Source: Liolophura sinensis (taxonomy: Eukaryota > Mollusca > Polyplacophora > Chitonida > Chitonidae). From it: a stretch of 64,000 nt of DNA. Shown here piece after piece: positions 11,141-24,212 of this stretch. The notes under the pieces were generated by a model. That model was not told the DNA's origin. It made no database searches and worked only from the letters and a program-made list of their open reading frames with translations. The DNA lies in assembly GCF_032854445.1 (NCBI RefSeq), contig NC_088297.1, forward strand, positions 736,169 to 800,168. The letters run 5' to 3'. The translations under genes were made by a program, and so were the position numbers. The stretch's first letter is position 1. The number at the start of each line of letters is the position of its first letter.

Positions 11141-11425
11141 CAGAGATGACAGGTGGAACAGTGTAAAAGATGCAGAGATGGCAGGTAGAACAATGTAAAA
11201 GATGCGGAGATGGCAGGTAGAATAGTGTAAAAGATGCAGAGATGGCAGGTAGAACAGTGTAAAAGATGCAGAGATGGCAGGTAGAACAGTGTAAAAGATG
11301 CGGAGATTGCAGGTAGAACAATGTAAAAGATGCGGAGATGGCAGGTAGAATAGTGTAAAAGATGCGGAGATGGCTGGTAGAACAATGTAAAAGATGCGGA
11401 GATGGCAGGTAGAATAGTGTAAAGA
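11141..11425. repeat. 32-bp minisatellite, about 9 copies
   Basis: The unit is AGATGCGGAGATGGCAGG followed by TAGAATAGTGTAAA (32 bp). Every copy contains GGCAGGTAGAA, which resembles a 5' splice site on the plus strand. Long open frames in the array come from its periodicity. Confidence 0.93.
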
Positions 11426-11429
11426 TGTA

Positions 11430-13410
11430 CTTTAAAGGTACCTGTAATTACTTTGAACTTGATGCAGTCTGTTACATAACAAACAGATGACTACAGTGCT
11501 TTTGTTCATATTTTCAGGCTGCCGACTGTTTAGGAGTAGCACATGTATAGTAACAGGCTGATACTTCCGTACATCACTTGGTAAGTAGAAGCAGATGAAG
11601 CTGCATATATTCACCGGAAAGGATACATAAAGTGCTTGGTTTTTATTTCTTAATACAGAGGATATGTTGAGATCTGATATGTATTGTCATAAAAAAGCTC
11701 CTCAGCTTTCTTCATGAGGTATAAAAATAAATTAAACCACAGTTTTTCTCAAGGCCCCTGTGGTCAGTACGGAAATTAAGCGACCTGCTGTGGTGACGTC
11801 AACAGTGATAGCTGGTAACATAACTTAGTTCAAGGGAGAGGTTACATAGGGTGTGCTAAACAGGTCCTCTATTCCTAGTATCCTGTGAAGTACTTAATTT
11901 TCGCGGATTTGCTTTCAATAATTCACCACGAAAAATAATTTCAGCGAACAAAATATCCAATATTGAATCATGTGCTACAGGTAGTCGTAAAAACGAAGTG
12001 AGATCTTTGCCAGGGTGAAGGATGTTGCGCTAAGAAAAGCCAGCTAAAGTTTTTAACAGCAGGGAAGCGAAATTATGGTTTAAATATATACAACCTCTGG
12101 TGCTAAGGCTTGGTGGGTATAAAACAAAGTGGAAGTTTATTCATCTTTAGTTTGATCAATCTGCGCTGTGCCTGTAAAGTGAAAGAAAAGTAGATACCAG
12201 CTTGTGCTGGCTTCTAATGAATGTCGCTCTGATACACGCTATCCCATTGGCTGTGTCTTTCCTGTGGTCCAATGAGTGAGCTTCGAAAAAACTGTTAAGT
12301 GTGTGCTAAAACACAATGGCCGTTTGACAGCTAAGGCAATGTTTGCGGTTTCTGACCTGCTAGAGAGGAAGGTAAAAAACTTAAAGCAATGCAAACCTTA
12401 CAGTGTTGCTTGAGAAAGAATGAGTTTCCACAGGAAACAAGGAAGGATTAAAGCCACCCATGATGACACCTGTGCTGGAATAATTTCGGCCATATTATAT
12501 CTTGGAAAATTGTAAGATTATAAGGTTTGTTTATCAGTATGCTCTTAATTGTGCGAAAATTGATTCCCGCGAAAGTATTTTTGGAGAAAATCTGTGAAAA
12601 TCAATTATTCCATTGAATAATAAGTACTTTACAGTATGTTTATCGACAATGTCGTTCCAGATATCTCTGACAATTGATACAAATTCTGTAAGACTCGACT
12701 GTTTTCATATTACACATGAGGAAGACAATCGAAGACTGTAAATCTCATGTGTTACTCCCTTTGGTGCGTGTGCGAAACGCTCACCGAGTGATGTAAATAG
12801 AACGGAAGAGGCCATTATAAAACGGGGTGTGGTTTTCGCTGACAAAAATGACTGGATAGATATTACATGCCAGGTGTAACACAACAAAGTGTTGCATTGT
12901 TTATTTCATTTTCTCATCGGCGAAAGCTATTGTGATGTGATGGTGTCACAGAAAAGTGATGCGTAATCAGTATATGACGAACGATTTGCACAGAAAGATC
13001 GAACGTGTATATGTACTAACCGGTGTGCTGCAGACGATATGACAGCATTTGGCGGCAGTGTTAATTTCATGCTGAGAAATGTGTCATGTGTCGAAGATTA
13101 CAAGCAGACTGCTACCATTGAATGCTTCACTGCTCAAAACACATTATTTTCAACAGACGCTTTTGCCATCAGTTTGATGTACTCGTCCAAACTGAAATCA
13201 GTGATTGTATAGACTAGCACCCCCTTTTGTCCACAACAGTGGATTTGCCTGGTGTGTATGACGTTTCAGGTCGCATGCTATGTAGAGTAACTTTGCTGGG
13301 ATTTTCCAATGCTACATCAGATATGGGTGTGAAAGTGTTTACATGACGGGAGTTTTTCATGTTTAATTATTAGATTACCCGCAGTAAATGTTTTGCAGAG
13401 AGTTATAGTA
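11430..13410. other. Two kilobases with no recognised gene
   Basis: AT-rich DNA with only short frames. It lies upstream of the ZNF800-like 3' exon and may be its intron. Confidence 0.35.
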
Positions 13411-13412
13411 TT

Positions 13413-13563
13413 GAAATAATGTTTCCTGCTAATGGTGTCTAGCGGCAGTTTTATAGTCAATAAGGTGGACAAAGTCAAACAATTTTAGGTTGAATTAATA
13501 ATCTCGTCCACCTTATGGACTATAAAGCTGCAGTTAGACACCCATAGCAGGAATACTATTTCT
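13413..13563. mobile_element. Inverted repeat with about 56-bp arms
   Basis: The left arm (about 13413-13470, ending AGTCAATAAGGTGGAC) and right arm (about 13506-13563, starting GTCCACCTTATGGACTATAA) are reverse complements with roughly 85% match around a 35-base loop. The arms share TTCCTGCTA, GGTGTCTA and TTTATAGTC landmarks. It is either a small fold-back element or a transcribed hairpin. No coding content. Confidence 0.75.
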
Positions 13564-14092
13564 GAATGGCATGTTATTAAGAAGTCTAAAAATTCCCTCA
13601 AAAATGAAAATTTTTTTGTTGATATCTTTCTTCATTTTTTGTACATCTATTTATAACCTTATTCTGTCGTTGTCACATGACAACTGAAATCACATGAAAA
13701 AAAAGCACAGCATAAAACTCCAAGCATACATACAATATAACCTTTCACAATATACTCCACTTTTTATAGTATGGTATTTTCATATATCCTTGGAACTGGT
13801 TACTGTTCAAAAGAAATTGCTTATTGAATATCTCCTGTGTTTTGAAGTTCTGCTCCTGCCTCACTGTTAAAAGCGAATAGAGAAAGAGAATGATCAAAAC
13901 TCGGAAACAGGATAAAGTACAGTTCAGAAGAATTGGATAGTTTCAAGTTAGAACTCTTTTATCATTGAAGGCAGAAAAAGTCCAGCTGTATCATGTGACA
14001 TGTCAAAAATGTTAGGCAACTATATTTGATCACATTCACTATAGTATGGGCTTCTGAAAATGTGTCACAAAAAGCAATTTAGAGTAGAGGAA

Positions 14093-14254
14093 TGATAGAG
14101 AAGATTGAGAATCTGAATGTGTGTGAACTTGAGAATCTCCTAAAGGAAAGAGGTGCCATTTGTAGCTCTGAAAAAATGGTTAGACAGCTGATAAGTAAAT
14201 TAATAGAAACAATGGTTGATTTGCTAGAAACACCTACCACACATGTACGTTGAT
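14093..14254 (+). CDS. Short SAP-like ORF, probably a relic
   Basis: A 53-codon plus-strand frame starting at ATG 14093 ends TGA near 14254. Its middle reads LNVCELENLLKERGAICSSE and then a K-x2-R-x-LI-x-KL pattern. This resembles the two-helix SAP motif (hydrophobic-x-x-x-EL-x-x-LLKxRG followed by LIxxL), a DNA-binding module found in chromatin proteins and some mobile-element proteins. No neighbouring domain, splice context or homologous flank was recognised. Most likely a chance match or the remnant of a larger reading frame. Confidence 0.22.
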
Positions 14255-15128
14255 AATAATTACACCCAAGGATAAGTTCAAGCCCATCTGTGATCCTGAA
14301 TAACATTTTGGTTACATGTACAAGGCATATCTCCAGATACTGTTCCAATTTTGTGTCAAGAAGCATATGACCAGAGTGTCAAAATGCCCCTTCTACAGTA
14401 TGTTTGGCAGAGTTATGTCCCTTCCCACCCTAAATAAATGTATTTGTACCCTGTAGAAAGAAATCTTGTCATTGCAGTCCTGCCCAGAGCTTTGGAATAA
14501 TTTCATTTGTTTTACCTCTCTGGAATGGAGTACTTTGGCGGTATTGTGTATCATATGGCACAGGTGCACATGTACATAGACTTGAGCAACTAGAAACATT
14601 ATTTTGGGATTTTTGCAACCTTCCATTAAGAGAGATTAAAAAGAGTGACATATCACATTATTGAACTTTGCCCTTCCCATGGTCCTGCAAGGTTTGAGGC
14701 TTGTCCAATGAGAAGCCACCATCTTCCTCATTAATATTTGTACTTATTCTGCTTAATGGTGCTTTGGTAGGGTGGTCTGTCATGTGGCTAACACAGGATT
14801 TTCACTTAGAATTGGAGGAGGAGGAGGTCAGAGTTCAAAAGTAGACAGCTGAATTGAAAGCAATTATGTCACAATTACTACTGATTTAGTAAGATAGTAA
14901 GAATATTCAAAGTAGGCGGCTGCCGGGATGGTAGTGGACAGCTGTCTGCAGCCTGCTACTTGCCCCTTTTTGAACACCCTGTAGTAATGTGCATTCCAAG
15001 AAGAATGGTAATGTAAAATTGAATATATTCATACACCCTATTTTGTGCTAGGCAAGAGATAGACGACTAAGCACGAGCTACTGTATGTCGAAATAATACA
15101 GAAAACCTCTTTTCTGAACAAAGTGACC

Positions 15129-15493
15129 GGCCCAGATAGCACAGTTGGTAGAGCGCCTGCTTCGGGACCGGTAGATCCAGGATCAATCCTTGATCGAGTC
15201 ACACCAAAGACTTTAAAAGAGGAAGTTGTAACTTCCTCGCTTGACGTTCAGCATGAAGGGGATAGTGCAACAACTGGTTGACCTGTATCAGTATAATGGC
15301 TCGGGCGGGGCGGCTTACTTGCCTTTGGTAAGTCGTCTCAGTGAAGCAGCACTAAATAAAAGAGCGGTGGAAATCCGTCCTGCAACAAGGAGGCACATTA
15401 CACGTACATGCACCCTAAGGATTCGTTCGTCGTCATATGACTGAAAAATTGTTGAGTACGACGTTAAACCCCAATCACTCACTCACTCACTCT
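15129..15493 (+). repeat. SINE-B, full-length copy with target-site duplication
   Basis: Head GGCCCAGATAGCACAGTTGG, B-box-like GGATCAATCC, body as at 45214, and end CACTCACTCACTC. TCTGAACAAAGTGAC lies directly before the element and CTCTGAACAAAGTCAC directly after it. This 13-15 bp duplication shows insertion by target-primed retrotransposition. Confidence 0.95.
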
Positions 15494-16585
15494 GAACAAA
15501 GTCACAACAGCATGAACAGTTGCATGAAAGGCGTGTGAAAATCCGCATTGTCACATCTTTTTCTTTCAAGTGGAAGTTTCAGGTCAGTTATCATGAGGCC
15601 AATTCCCTAAACAACGTTCAGCACAAATCACCAGAGATAATAAAAAAAAAAGTATATAAGTATGAAATTAAAATGGTTTTCAATGATGTTTGAAAGGTGC
15701 AAGGAGTGTTTTAGATGGATGAATTTAACCAAAGTCCCCAAATTGTGTTCTATGCTATTTTATACATGAAAGCTGTTGATAATTATATTATGTATATTAC
15801 AAGTGTCTCAGTTGCGCTTTCCAGATTCTTTATTTCAGTTTTTTTTTTGCGCTCTAAGGCGCTCCTTTGGATTGTCAAATTTTCAACTCTCTCATGTTCA
15901 TTTTATGGCTTATGAGACATCTTTTCAAAGCGATTTGTTATACTGAATTGAAACATGGCTTTACTACTGCACATTGCAGCTCAGGAGTGAGTTTCAGACC
16001 ATTTTCAAAACGTTGACCTGTATATATTCTGACAGCTCAGATTGTTCAGGGACATGAATTTCAAACAGCTCTGCCTTTTGATTTCCACACCTAGCATGAG
16101 GGCTTTTTCCTTGGAGTTTTTCCATTGAATTGGGGTAAACATGGCCATTGTATGCATACAAGGCAGACTGGGGACTATGTTTTTTCACTGTGGGGATTTT
16201 ACTTTTGACAGAGTTCCTTGTTGTTCTTTGGGCTAGCTCCTGAATGGATACCCACATATTATGTGTATTACTATAGAAACGTCCCATGGGGGATTATCAG
16301 CATCTGAGGGCTTTTGCTTGTTAACTTAAGGTGTATGCGTAAAGTTGTCTGATTTACCTGTACCTAGGTGGTGTGTGATTCAGAAAGAAACCGTTACAAT
16401 TTATTGTTTGATATTAAACCGAGATACAAGTGCTAAGGTAATCTCCTGACCTCCTCATTAAGCCTGATTTTCTGACTGGTGTTGCATTTATTCTTGTAAA
16501 TCATATCACGAAGAAAAAAAAAAACACCTGATAGAATGTTAGATTACGTTCTTCCACAGAAATGTGGTTATGTTTTACAACACCC
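15494..16585. other. Non-coding stretch, nothing recognised
   Basis: Short frames only; no repeat family of this window and no domain seen. Confidence 0.35.
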
Positions 16586-16587
16586 AT

Positions 16588-16750
16588 GTCAGTGTGAGTT
16601 CAAGTTCAGCTCATGCTGGCTTCCTCTCAGCTGGTACATGCCACCAACCTGCAGATGCTTGTGGGTCCACACAGCCCTGTTTCCTCCCACCATAATGCTG
16701 GCCACCGTTATTTATGTGAAATCTGCTTGAGTTAAATCAAATAAATAGTG
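16588..16750 (+). repeat. SINE-A, partial copy
   Basis: TGTGAGTTCAAGTTCAGCTC, CATAATGCTGGCCACCG and the tail ATCAAATAAATA match SINE-A. The tRNA-like 5' start is missing. Confidence 0.82.
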
Positions 16751-17038
16751 TGATCACTACCAGACTACAGCTCTTTTACATCAAACAATCCATGAGAAGC
16801 AAATGTAACTTGAAAATGAAGATTAATTTTATGTGGGAAAAGAAGAAAATTGTTGGCAAAAAAAGTAATTTTATTTTTTAGCTTACTTTTACTTATGTCA
16901 TACTTTGAGCGGTGGCATCGGCATCCAAAAACAAGGATAGCAATATTGAACAAAATTTGTTCAGTACTGCATGTATTGACCATATAAATTCCCATGACCC
17001 AATTGAGATGTTCCATCGCTGATGCTGATGTAGATGTT

Positions 17039-17157
17039 AATTACTGTAAAATACCAAATTCACGACTTCAGTGCTTTATGTACTGAGCTGAAGTTTTACT
17101 GTAAAATACCAAATTTGTGACTTCTACGTTATGTAAGGAGCTGACGTTTTGCATTTG
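17039..17157. repeat. Two-copy tandem repeat, about 60 bp
   Basis: TTACTGTAAAATACCAAATT occurs at about 17040 and 17097, followed in both cases by a GACTTC...TATGTA...GAGCTGA pattern. Confidence 0.75.
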
Positions 17158-17290
17158 AAAGGGCATTGATATTACACAGCCTTTAAGTGTAATTTCTCTT
17201 TGGTGTACTCAGGGATGATTGAAACATACGGCTGTTCTGACAAGAAAATATCCTTCGTTTCTTATCTTTCTTGCTTTTTGTGTTTTGCAG

Positions 17291-20200
17291 ATAGAACAAT
17301 ATGTCAGGGAAAGACAGCCGGAAGTGGACTTTTCCATGATCACCAGAGCCATCAAATGTGGCGGATCCACTGTGGACCAGATTCTCAATGGCATTCATTA
17401 CGGAACATCTGAAGTCCGTTGTCTACTTTTGGACGAATGTGACATTATCATTGAGTGTAAGGTGTGTCGAAGCCTGTTCAGGTCTCTCCCTAATTTCATA
17501 GCTCACAAGCGTGTTTACTGCTTGGATGCCTTCGAAGACCCCACTGAGGTCACAATCCCTTTACCTCAAGGAAGCCGTGAGGACAATACTGTTGTTGTTG
17601 TTGAACCCGTGACCCCTGAAGAAACCGCAAATGGTGATGGAATCCATTCCTCACTTGGTAATATCACAACCGGTGAAGAACAGGTGGGTGATGAAAGCAA
17701 AGTGACAGGAGCAACAAATATGTTAGATAAAACCATCCAACAGCTGCAAGAAGGTACTTTTGAAGGGACATCTGAGGCTTACAAGTTCTACACCAATGTG
17801 GTAGATAAGGTAGAGAGAAAGGAGATGGAGAGACAAACACATTTCATCCGACAGGAGACCATTCGCAGCAACCCTAATGCTGTACGAGTCTCCATTGTAG
17901 ATCCATCAGATGTTGAGGATGATGCAGTTCAACACGTCACACACCACAGAGACCCCATCTCTGAATGGCTCGCTTGCTGAAAAGGAAATTCACCCAAGGA
18001 AGCCAGTGAACCAAAGCAACCTTTATTAAGAAGTTGCGAGGATAAGAGAAAAATCTGACAGAATTAAGAAAAACTTGGAAAAAGCACATGAGGGGGGGTA
18101 AGGAAAAAACCTAAACCTAAGCCCAGTGTTTCTACGAAAGCTCGGATGAACCTGCGAGAAAGGGCTAAAACAATGTTTTTATTACCCCTTAGGAAAACTG
18201 CATTTGATCATAAAGATTGCAACATGAAGACAAAGACATGTTTAGTCTGTAATACCCAGTATTCTTCGATCAAATCGTTGAATTACCACATGAGATCGCA
18301 TCATGGTGAGACGAGACGTGTTCATCCATGCCCCAAGTGCAGCAACAAAGTTTATGCACATGTGGGGGCTGACAAGACATTTGAAGCGGACTCACAATCT
18401 AAGTAAAACTCAGGTGGACAAAATGAGAAACAGACTGAAAAGATTGGTTTACACTCTCCCGGTAAAAGACCAAAACCGGCACAAATCCGACTGTGAAGTC
18501 GGCTCACGAAAGGAAGATAATGGCGAGGAAATTAGCAAGAACAGTTTGAAAAGGGAATGATCAGAAATCACCAACTAAAGGAAAGAACAACGCTCAGCAA
18601 GCGAAAAGCCCCAAAATAAGTAGTAAAGTCAGAAAAACTCTTGCAGAACCGGCAAAAGTTGACCTAAAATCCACAGCAGTCCAGAATCTTTCCAAAGCCC
18701 TCAAGCCTAGTCTTCTTACAAGGTAATTCAGTAGAGAAGCCCAAAAAAGAATTCAGCGTTACAATATGCTCCAGAACTGTGACCAAGTCACCTCAGTTTG
18801 CAAGCGGACTGAGCATCACTCCCTGTCGCGTGTGTGGAAAAGCTTTTGCCAAGAAGGAAAGCCTGCAAGCGCATTCTTTAGTGTGTAAATCTGTCTCACC
18901 TACTGGTGTTTCCGAATCTACAAAGGAACGTATGTCGGCACTCAGGGCATCAAACAGGAGACGTCAGCTTAGCCCGTCGAAGATAGACAGAACTTCAGCC
19001 AGTCATGAGAGAGATTCATCTGAAGAGAGTGAAAATTCCAAGTTGAGAAGTGGCAAATGTTGCACTAAAGATACCGTGGTGAAAGACGACAGCAATATGA
19101 AGAATGCCAAACACGATAAGGAGTCAACCATGACTTCCAGCCCAGTAGATTCTTCTTTCAAATGTGAAATCCTCTCCAACTCTGTAGATAATTTTGCCGA
19201 TGCAGTGTTACCCGAAACGACGGTCAGCACTCCGACGACAGAGAAGCTCCTCAGAAGCCAGCGAAGGTAAAGATGCCGAGGAGCAGAAAGGCACTCGGGC
19301 CAAACCTTTGGCAGATGACCCGGTGGATACTCCAGAAGAGCCCAGACGCTCTATGCGATCATGTGGACAGATATCTGAGAAGAAAACGGAATGTTCCATG
19401 TCAAACACAGATGGTACGGCCGAAGACCAATCAGCCGAAAGCGCAGATCCTCATCCAGAAAGCAGAGCAGTCCTGCCAAGACAAGTGAACAGTGTGAAAA
19501 AGACGGGCCAGTGTAGAAAGCCTTCTTTATCCCCCAAGAGACCATGTGTCAGACGACAAACCAGTCCAGCTAACTCAGATGTGGTAGAGATGAGCGACGC
19601 TTTCGGTTTCACCGACGAGAAAGGTTACCCAACAGGACTGTAACGAGTTCTTCGGAGTTACACGAAAGTGAATCTAACGAAGAGGTTGCTTCTAATGCCT
19701 CAGAGGATTCTAGACGAACAAGATCTGCATCACAGCGACATCTGAGTCCACAGAAGGTTGACGGAGGTACAAAAGATTCACTTAGTGTTCCAGATAGACC
19801 AACCAAAGCGCCCAGTAACCCCGAGGTGCGAAAAACTAAAGAATCAAAGGCAGGAACGTCAGGTACTGAGGTGAATGATGGTGATACAGCTAACAAAGTA
19901 GACATGACAGATGACGAACTGATGCAGGTAAAACTACAGACAGAAGCAGAGCTTGATCGTCATATTAGCGAAGTGTCACGTGAATTAGGTGCTGTTGCCA
20001 ACTCTGGAGGTGGTGACCGCAGTATGCAGTGTGTGGAAGAGATCTGGGTTGGCAAGACACCAGGGCAGCCCACAGAAACCCTGAAATCTAATCGTGTATT
20101 TATTATTAAACCCCAGCTTGGGTCACAGAGGAAGACACTTCTGTCAGGATAGCAAAATAATCGATGCTCTGATAGACGAGAACAACCTGAAATGCTTCCA

Positions 20201-21149
20201 CTGTGGTGAAGCTTTTGCGAATGTATCCAACATCAGACGTCATGTGATTCGTCATCTTGGTTGGAAAAGATACCGTTGTAAGATGTGCACATACTGCAGC
20301 TATAACAGGTCCGAGATGAGAAGACACTTGGTGAAATCACATGGCATGGCGGTCACTCATATCACCGAGACATCACTTGACTTCTGCATCACAGATTTAT
20401 CGAAGGGAGCGTCACGGGCGAAGGCGAACAAGCGTCGTCAGACAGTGACCAATAGGCGAGCCGCAAGTTCTAGTGGTATATCGCGTGACAGGTCGCCATC
20501 CCCAAAACACACCGTAGGAAAACCTGAAGTCAGCGAGACCAATATAGTTGATTCCACCCACCCCAAACACTATAACATCTCTACCCGACAGTCGCCTCGT
20601 GTTTTTGACGTGCGACCTTTCAAGACTGCTGACGCGATGCAGACGCTTTTAACTAGGAAAGGATTTTACCCCAAAAGCACCAAAACTTCAAGTTCACCTT
20701 CAGTGAGCTCCACAAAAACTGACGACATGAGAACGTGTACCTCGATTGTCTCTGAGGGCACAGAATCAAGATCTGTCATTTCGGACTCTGTCAAACGCAC
20801 TAAAACTAAGTCTGTCGACTTCAGAAAAACCAGGAACAATGACAACCCGTGGGTGGACGGATTTTACAAGCGTCTCTCCGGCGGAACATTAGGAGCCCTT
20901 CGTAAGGAACAAGGGTTTCATTCCTTTCGAAAGCTTGGACGTTCGTCTACCGGCACGTTTACCACAAGCTTGTCAAATTCCTTTCGTGGCGGAGGAATCG
21001 CCACTCGTATCAGAAAACCCAAAGCTAACAGTATAAAACCCGTAAACCATGTAGTAAGTGAAACAGATTTGGGGAAAGAATCAGTGTCCTCAAACAAACA
21101 TTCAGTAAAAACTGCAGTCTCAGCTTGTGTCGAAAAGACTGCAAAATAG
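17291..21149 (+). CDS. ZNF800: ZNF800-like C2H2 zinc-finger protein, 3' exon, multiply frameshifted
   Basis: A splice acceptor (TTTTGTGTTTTGCAG) precedes base 17291, which is in phase 0; earlier exons were not found. The start reads ECKVCRSLFRSLPNFIAHKR, the hallmark N-terminal finger of ZNF800 (human [20 protein letters not shown]). Further C2H2 fingers lie at about 18237 (CLVCNTQYSSIKSLNYHMRS), 18328-18396 (CPKCSNKF...HLKRTH, split by a frameshift), 18824 (CRVCGKAFAKKESLQAH), 20190 (CFHCGEAFANVSNIRRH) and 20279 (CKMCTYCSYNRSEMRRH). Ser/Lys/Arg-rich linkers separate them. The frame changes near 17955, at least once in 17990-18115, then near 18350, 18555, 18722, 19245, 19630 and 20130; the last 1 kb is uninterrupted and stops at 21149. 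ZNF800 is a nuclear zinc-finger regulator. Either assembly indels or a decaying gene; finger residues stay intact, which favours assembly error. Confidence 0.85.
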
Positions 21150-21980
21150 TAACTGTCCAAAATGTGTGGACGGGACTTGTTTGATTCTGTCCAAATTTTG
21201 TATCTTTTTAAAAAAAACTGTTTTGTGAACACAATCTTGCGTGAAGAAGTTTGGCGATATGTACATACCTTATTTTGTGATACATCTTACGGAAAGGGAA
21301 TGCCTTCCGGTTAAACATGGGAGACTAATCCCTATGTTAACTCGCCATAGCTCCTTTGTTTTACCTGTGTCCATAATTACAGCAAAGTATTTGCATAGAT
21401 TTCATCCATGTGTCTAAAATTTACTACGGTACCGTCTGGAAAACAAACTTTGAAAATGAACAGATATGCAAAAAAGTATAGTACATGTATTTCGCCCATC
21501 CCCCTAAGAGTAGTAAGGCTGTTAAAAGAAGTGGAATAACGTATACTTCGACATTTATGAAGAGTTGGAGTGTTTCGTTCAACTGAACAAGATGGTCAGA
21601 TGTGTTGCTTAAATAGTTGTCTGTCTAGTCAAAATCACCTTGCCGTTTGGAAATCTAGTTTTAGCACTTCAGTTTTTGTTAGGATTTCGTTATTCATCAG
21701 CAATGTATTGTGTTGATGTCACAAGCCTCGGTTTTTCTTCGAGTTAAGAATTGAGACGAAGCTTGTCTCTTTTGTGTATGTTATTTGTTTTAATTGTTGT
21801 GTGTATGTGTTGTTGTTTTTTTATTTAATATTTATTGTTACTGTAACGCTTGCTTTTTCTATTTGATCTGCGCTACAGAATGTATAACATCGTACAAAAG
21901 CAGCTTAGGAACTCTGACTTTTTGACGTTTAAGTGCATTTTCAGCCGCTTAAATAAAGTGGTGAATCATTTACATATATA
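21150..21980 (+). other. Probable 3' UTR of the ZNF800-like gene
   Basis: About 800 bases of AT- and T-rich non-coding DNA follow the ZNF800-like stop and end with a canonical AATAAA. No other feature seen. Confidence 0.5.
21952..21957 (+). promoter_or_regulatory. Poly(A) signal AATAAA of the ZNF800-like gene
   Basis: AATAAA in CTTAAATAAAGTGG, about 800 bases after the stop codon, is the first canonical hexamer on this strand that I found after the stop. Confidence 0.5.
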
Positions 21981-22810
21981 CCTGTGATATGCACAAAGGA
22001 AGCCAATTATTTTTTTTCTTGATGACGCAAACGCTTATACTCGGAAAATCAGTAATCATCTGTACACCCCCGCCCGTTAAGATACCGTTACCTCCCAGGC
22101 ATGCGCCTCAATATTACCTTGCTTTTTTTTAAGAATTCACAATATATCTGCGGGGCGCTGCGTGAAAAATTAATGTCTTGCACCCAGCCACCCTTGTTAA
22201 GTGAATGGCACATCTTCGAAGACGGGATGTCCAAGTTTTGACCGACGTATCAAGCTACTTCATATAGTGAATGTTCCACTTACACAGACATTATATATAG
22301 ACAACGATTCAAGAATGGGCTCGGCTAGAAAATTTGCTCGATCAAAACAGTTTGCCGATTCAGTTAATGGCCATTGTTCATTTGTGACCTTTAGCTGCAT
22401 GTTCTTAACGGGCGAAGAAGACCTGCCTGGACATTGTGAAGAGGGCGCGAACGATAAAGTTCATGTTACGCGAAATTTTGCTTCTCAACATGGATGTTCT
22501 TCAAAATGATAAGATCGATGCGTGGTCACTAATCACGTGAAATCTCGGTCCAAAGCGTGATTTCGCCTTGCCTGAATTTCATACAATGATTCCACTCGTC
22601 GTTAAATGATTTATGGTGTGAAAAAAGATGGCTAACTTGAACCGTGATTTTATTTTCCACCTACTGCGGTGTTTATGTGTACTGCTTATGTAACACTGAT
22701 TACGCCTCTGATGCTGACCATCAAAATTTGGAGTGAAGGTACAACATTAAACTTAACCAAAAATGTCCCCTTTAAAAGAGCATCGTGATGGCAAAGAAAA
22801 CAACTCAGAA
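21981..22810. other. Non-coding stretch, nothing recognised
   Basis: A 102-codon frame at 22201-22509 has no recognisable domain and is not supported as a gene. Confidence 0.35.
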
Positions 22811-22811
22811 A

Positions 22812-22885
22812 TTAAGTTATTTCTTTATAATAGAATTTAAGTTGTTTCTGTGTAATAGAATTTAAGTTGTTTCTTTGTAATAATC
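22812..22885. repeat. Short tandem repeat, about 29 bp, three copies
   Basis: AAGTTATTTC / AAGTTGTTTC followed by TTTATAATAGAATTT-like sequence is repeated three times. Confidence 0.75.
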
Positions 22886-23357
22886 GAAAACTGAATTTTT
22901 TTCCAAAAAATAAAATATACCTAGCTGAATAAATAAATGCTCCCTCGTTGGGATCTGTATGCATCTTACAAAGCGCATCAGGACTGATGACTTTACATGC
23001 AATCTTTCCTGTCAGAATAGTATTCTAAGCCACAGGAAAAGATTGCATTTAATTGATTTTGTGTTCTGAATTCTTAATTTTTGAACTTTTCATTGTTGAT
23101 GACATTCAGCCTGAAATGATCTCATGTTATTAAATGTGATTAATGATAATGGTGAGGTTATCATCCATTATGTCGACTAGATGAGCTGCTATTTTGTAAT
23201 CGGAGACTTTGTGTGGAAAGGCCGAGCATGTATAGCTATAGTCGACACATTGCCAATCTTGTCGATCCACGTGGAAATAATTGTTTAATAAAGTTTTCGA
23301 ATATTTCATAAAATTCTCTTTAACATGTTTGCTGATTTTTGTCAAGAATTTAACGTT

Positions 23358-23562
23358 TTCGTTTGAAGCCTCTAAGGGTCGATACTACAAAGCCTTTCCT
23401 GACTTCTCAAAATTGAAAACCCCATGAAATTTTGACACATTTGTCTTCAGGCAATATTAATAAGAAGGACAGAATTTGATTTCTAAAGCCCAAAAAATAA
23501 GCTTTAAGATCGTATTTCAAATTTTGACTGAAGTCAGACATTGCAGAAATCGGCCCCAGTTC
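23358..23562. mobile_element. MITE-like element, family shared with 32035
   Basis: The left end ACTACAAAGCCTTTCCTGAC and the right end read in reverse complement (GGGCCGATTTCTGCAATGTC, then TGACTTCAGTC) form loose inverted ends. The internal AAAAAATAAGCTTTAAGATC and CGTATTTCAAATTTTGACTG match the copy at 32035-32250 in the same order. Length is about 205 bp with no coding content. Confidence 0.65.
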
Positions 23563-24212
23563 TAAAAACTCTACAAATGAATTCACCTATCCCATAGCGA
23601 TCAGAGAGTGAGTGTATTACTGTTTGATAGCTGATACCAGCAACCAATTTCTCCGATTACTTATGGGTGTACTGCACATGCCTGGTGAGTGCGCCCTGTC
23701 TGGTCTCCCGAGCACGGCACTTCGTACCATACTCCTTACAGCGCATGTGCCGCTCCCTACACCCTCTTCACATCACTGACACTATTAGACAAGCTTGGCC
23801 TGTAGAGCCGTTGCGACACTCGTAGGCTGTTTAGGCTTAACCTCACCACTGGTGTTCTCGCCTGGAGCTAGATAATCAGCATTCATGAACGAAACTGTTT
23901 CACATGTAGTTTAGAATGGATTTATTTGATTGGTATACATGTACTAAGAACCAAAAACGATCAATGACAACCGCACAAATTCACAAAATAAATCTTTTGT
24001 AGATCGTAGATGTACAGTGTGCTTGTTTGTACAATTTTCGCCGATAATTATGAAAGCCGGATGCGGCCGTACTCCCTCCTACACATTTCCCCAAAACATG
24101 AACGGCGATATTTAAACGACAGGACTAGATTTGGTTGAGAATTAAACACGGGAGGGAGATTCCAATGAGGATGCGAGATTCACTCCTATACATATACGCA
24201 TTTCTTATTCAC

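Noticed and set aside
22201-22509. 102-codon plus-strand frame as a gene
   Set aside because: No domain, codon bias or splice support recognised.
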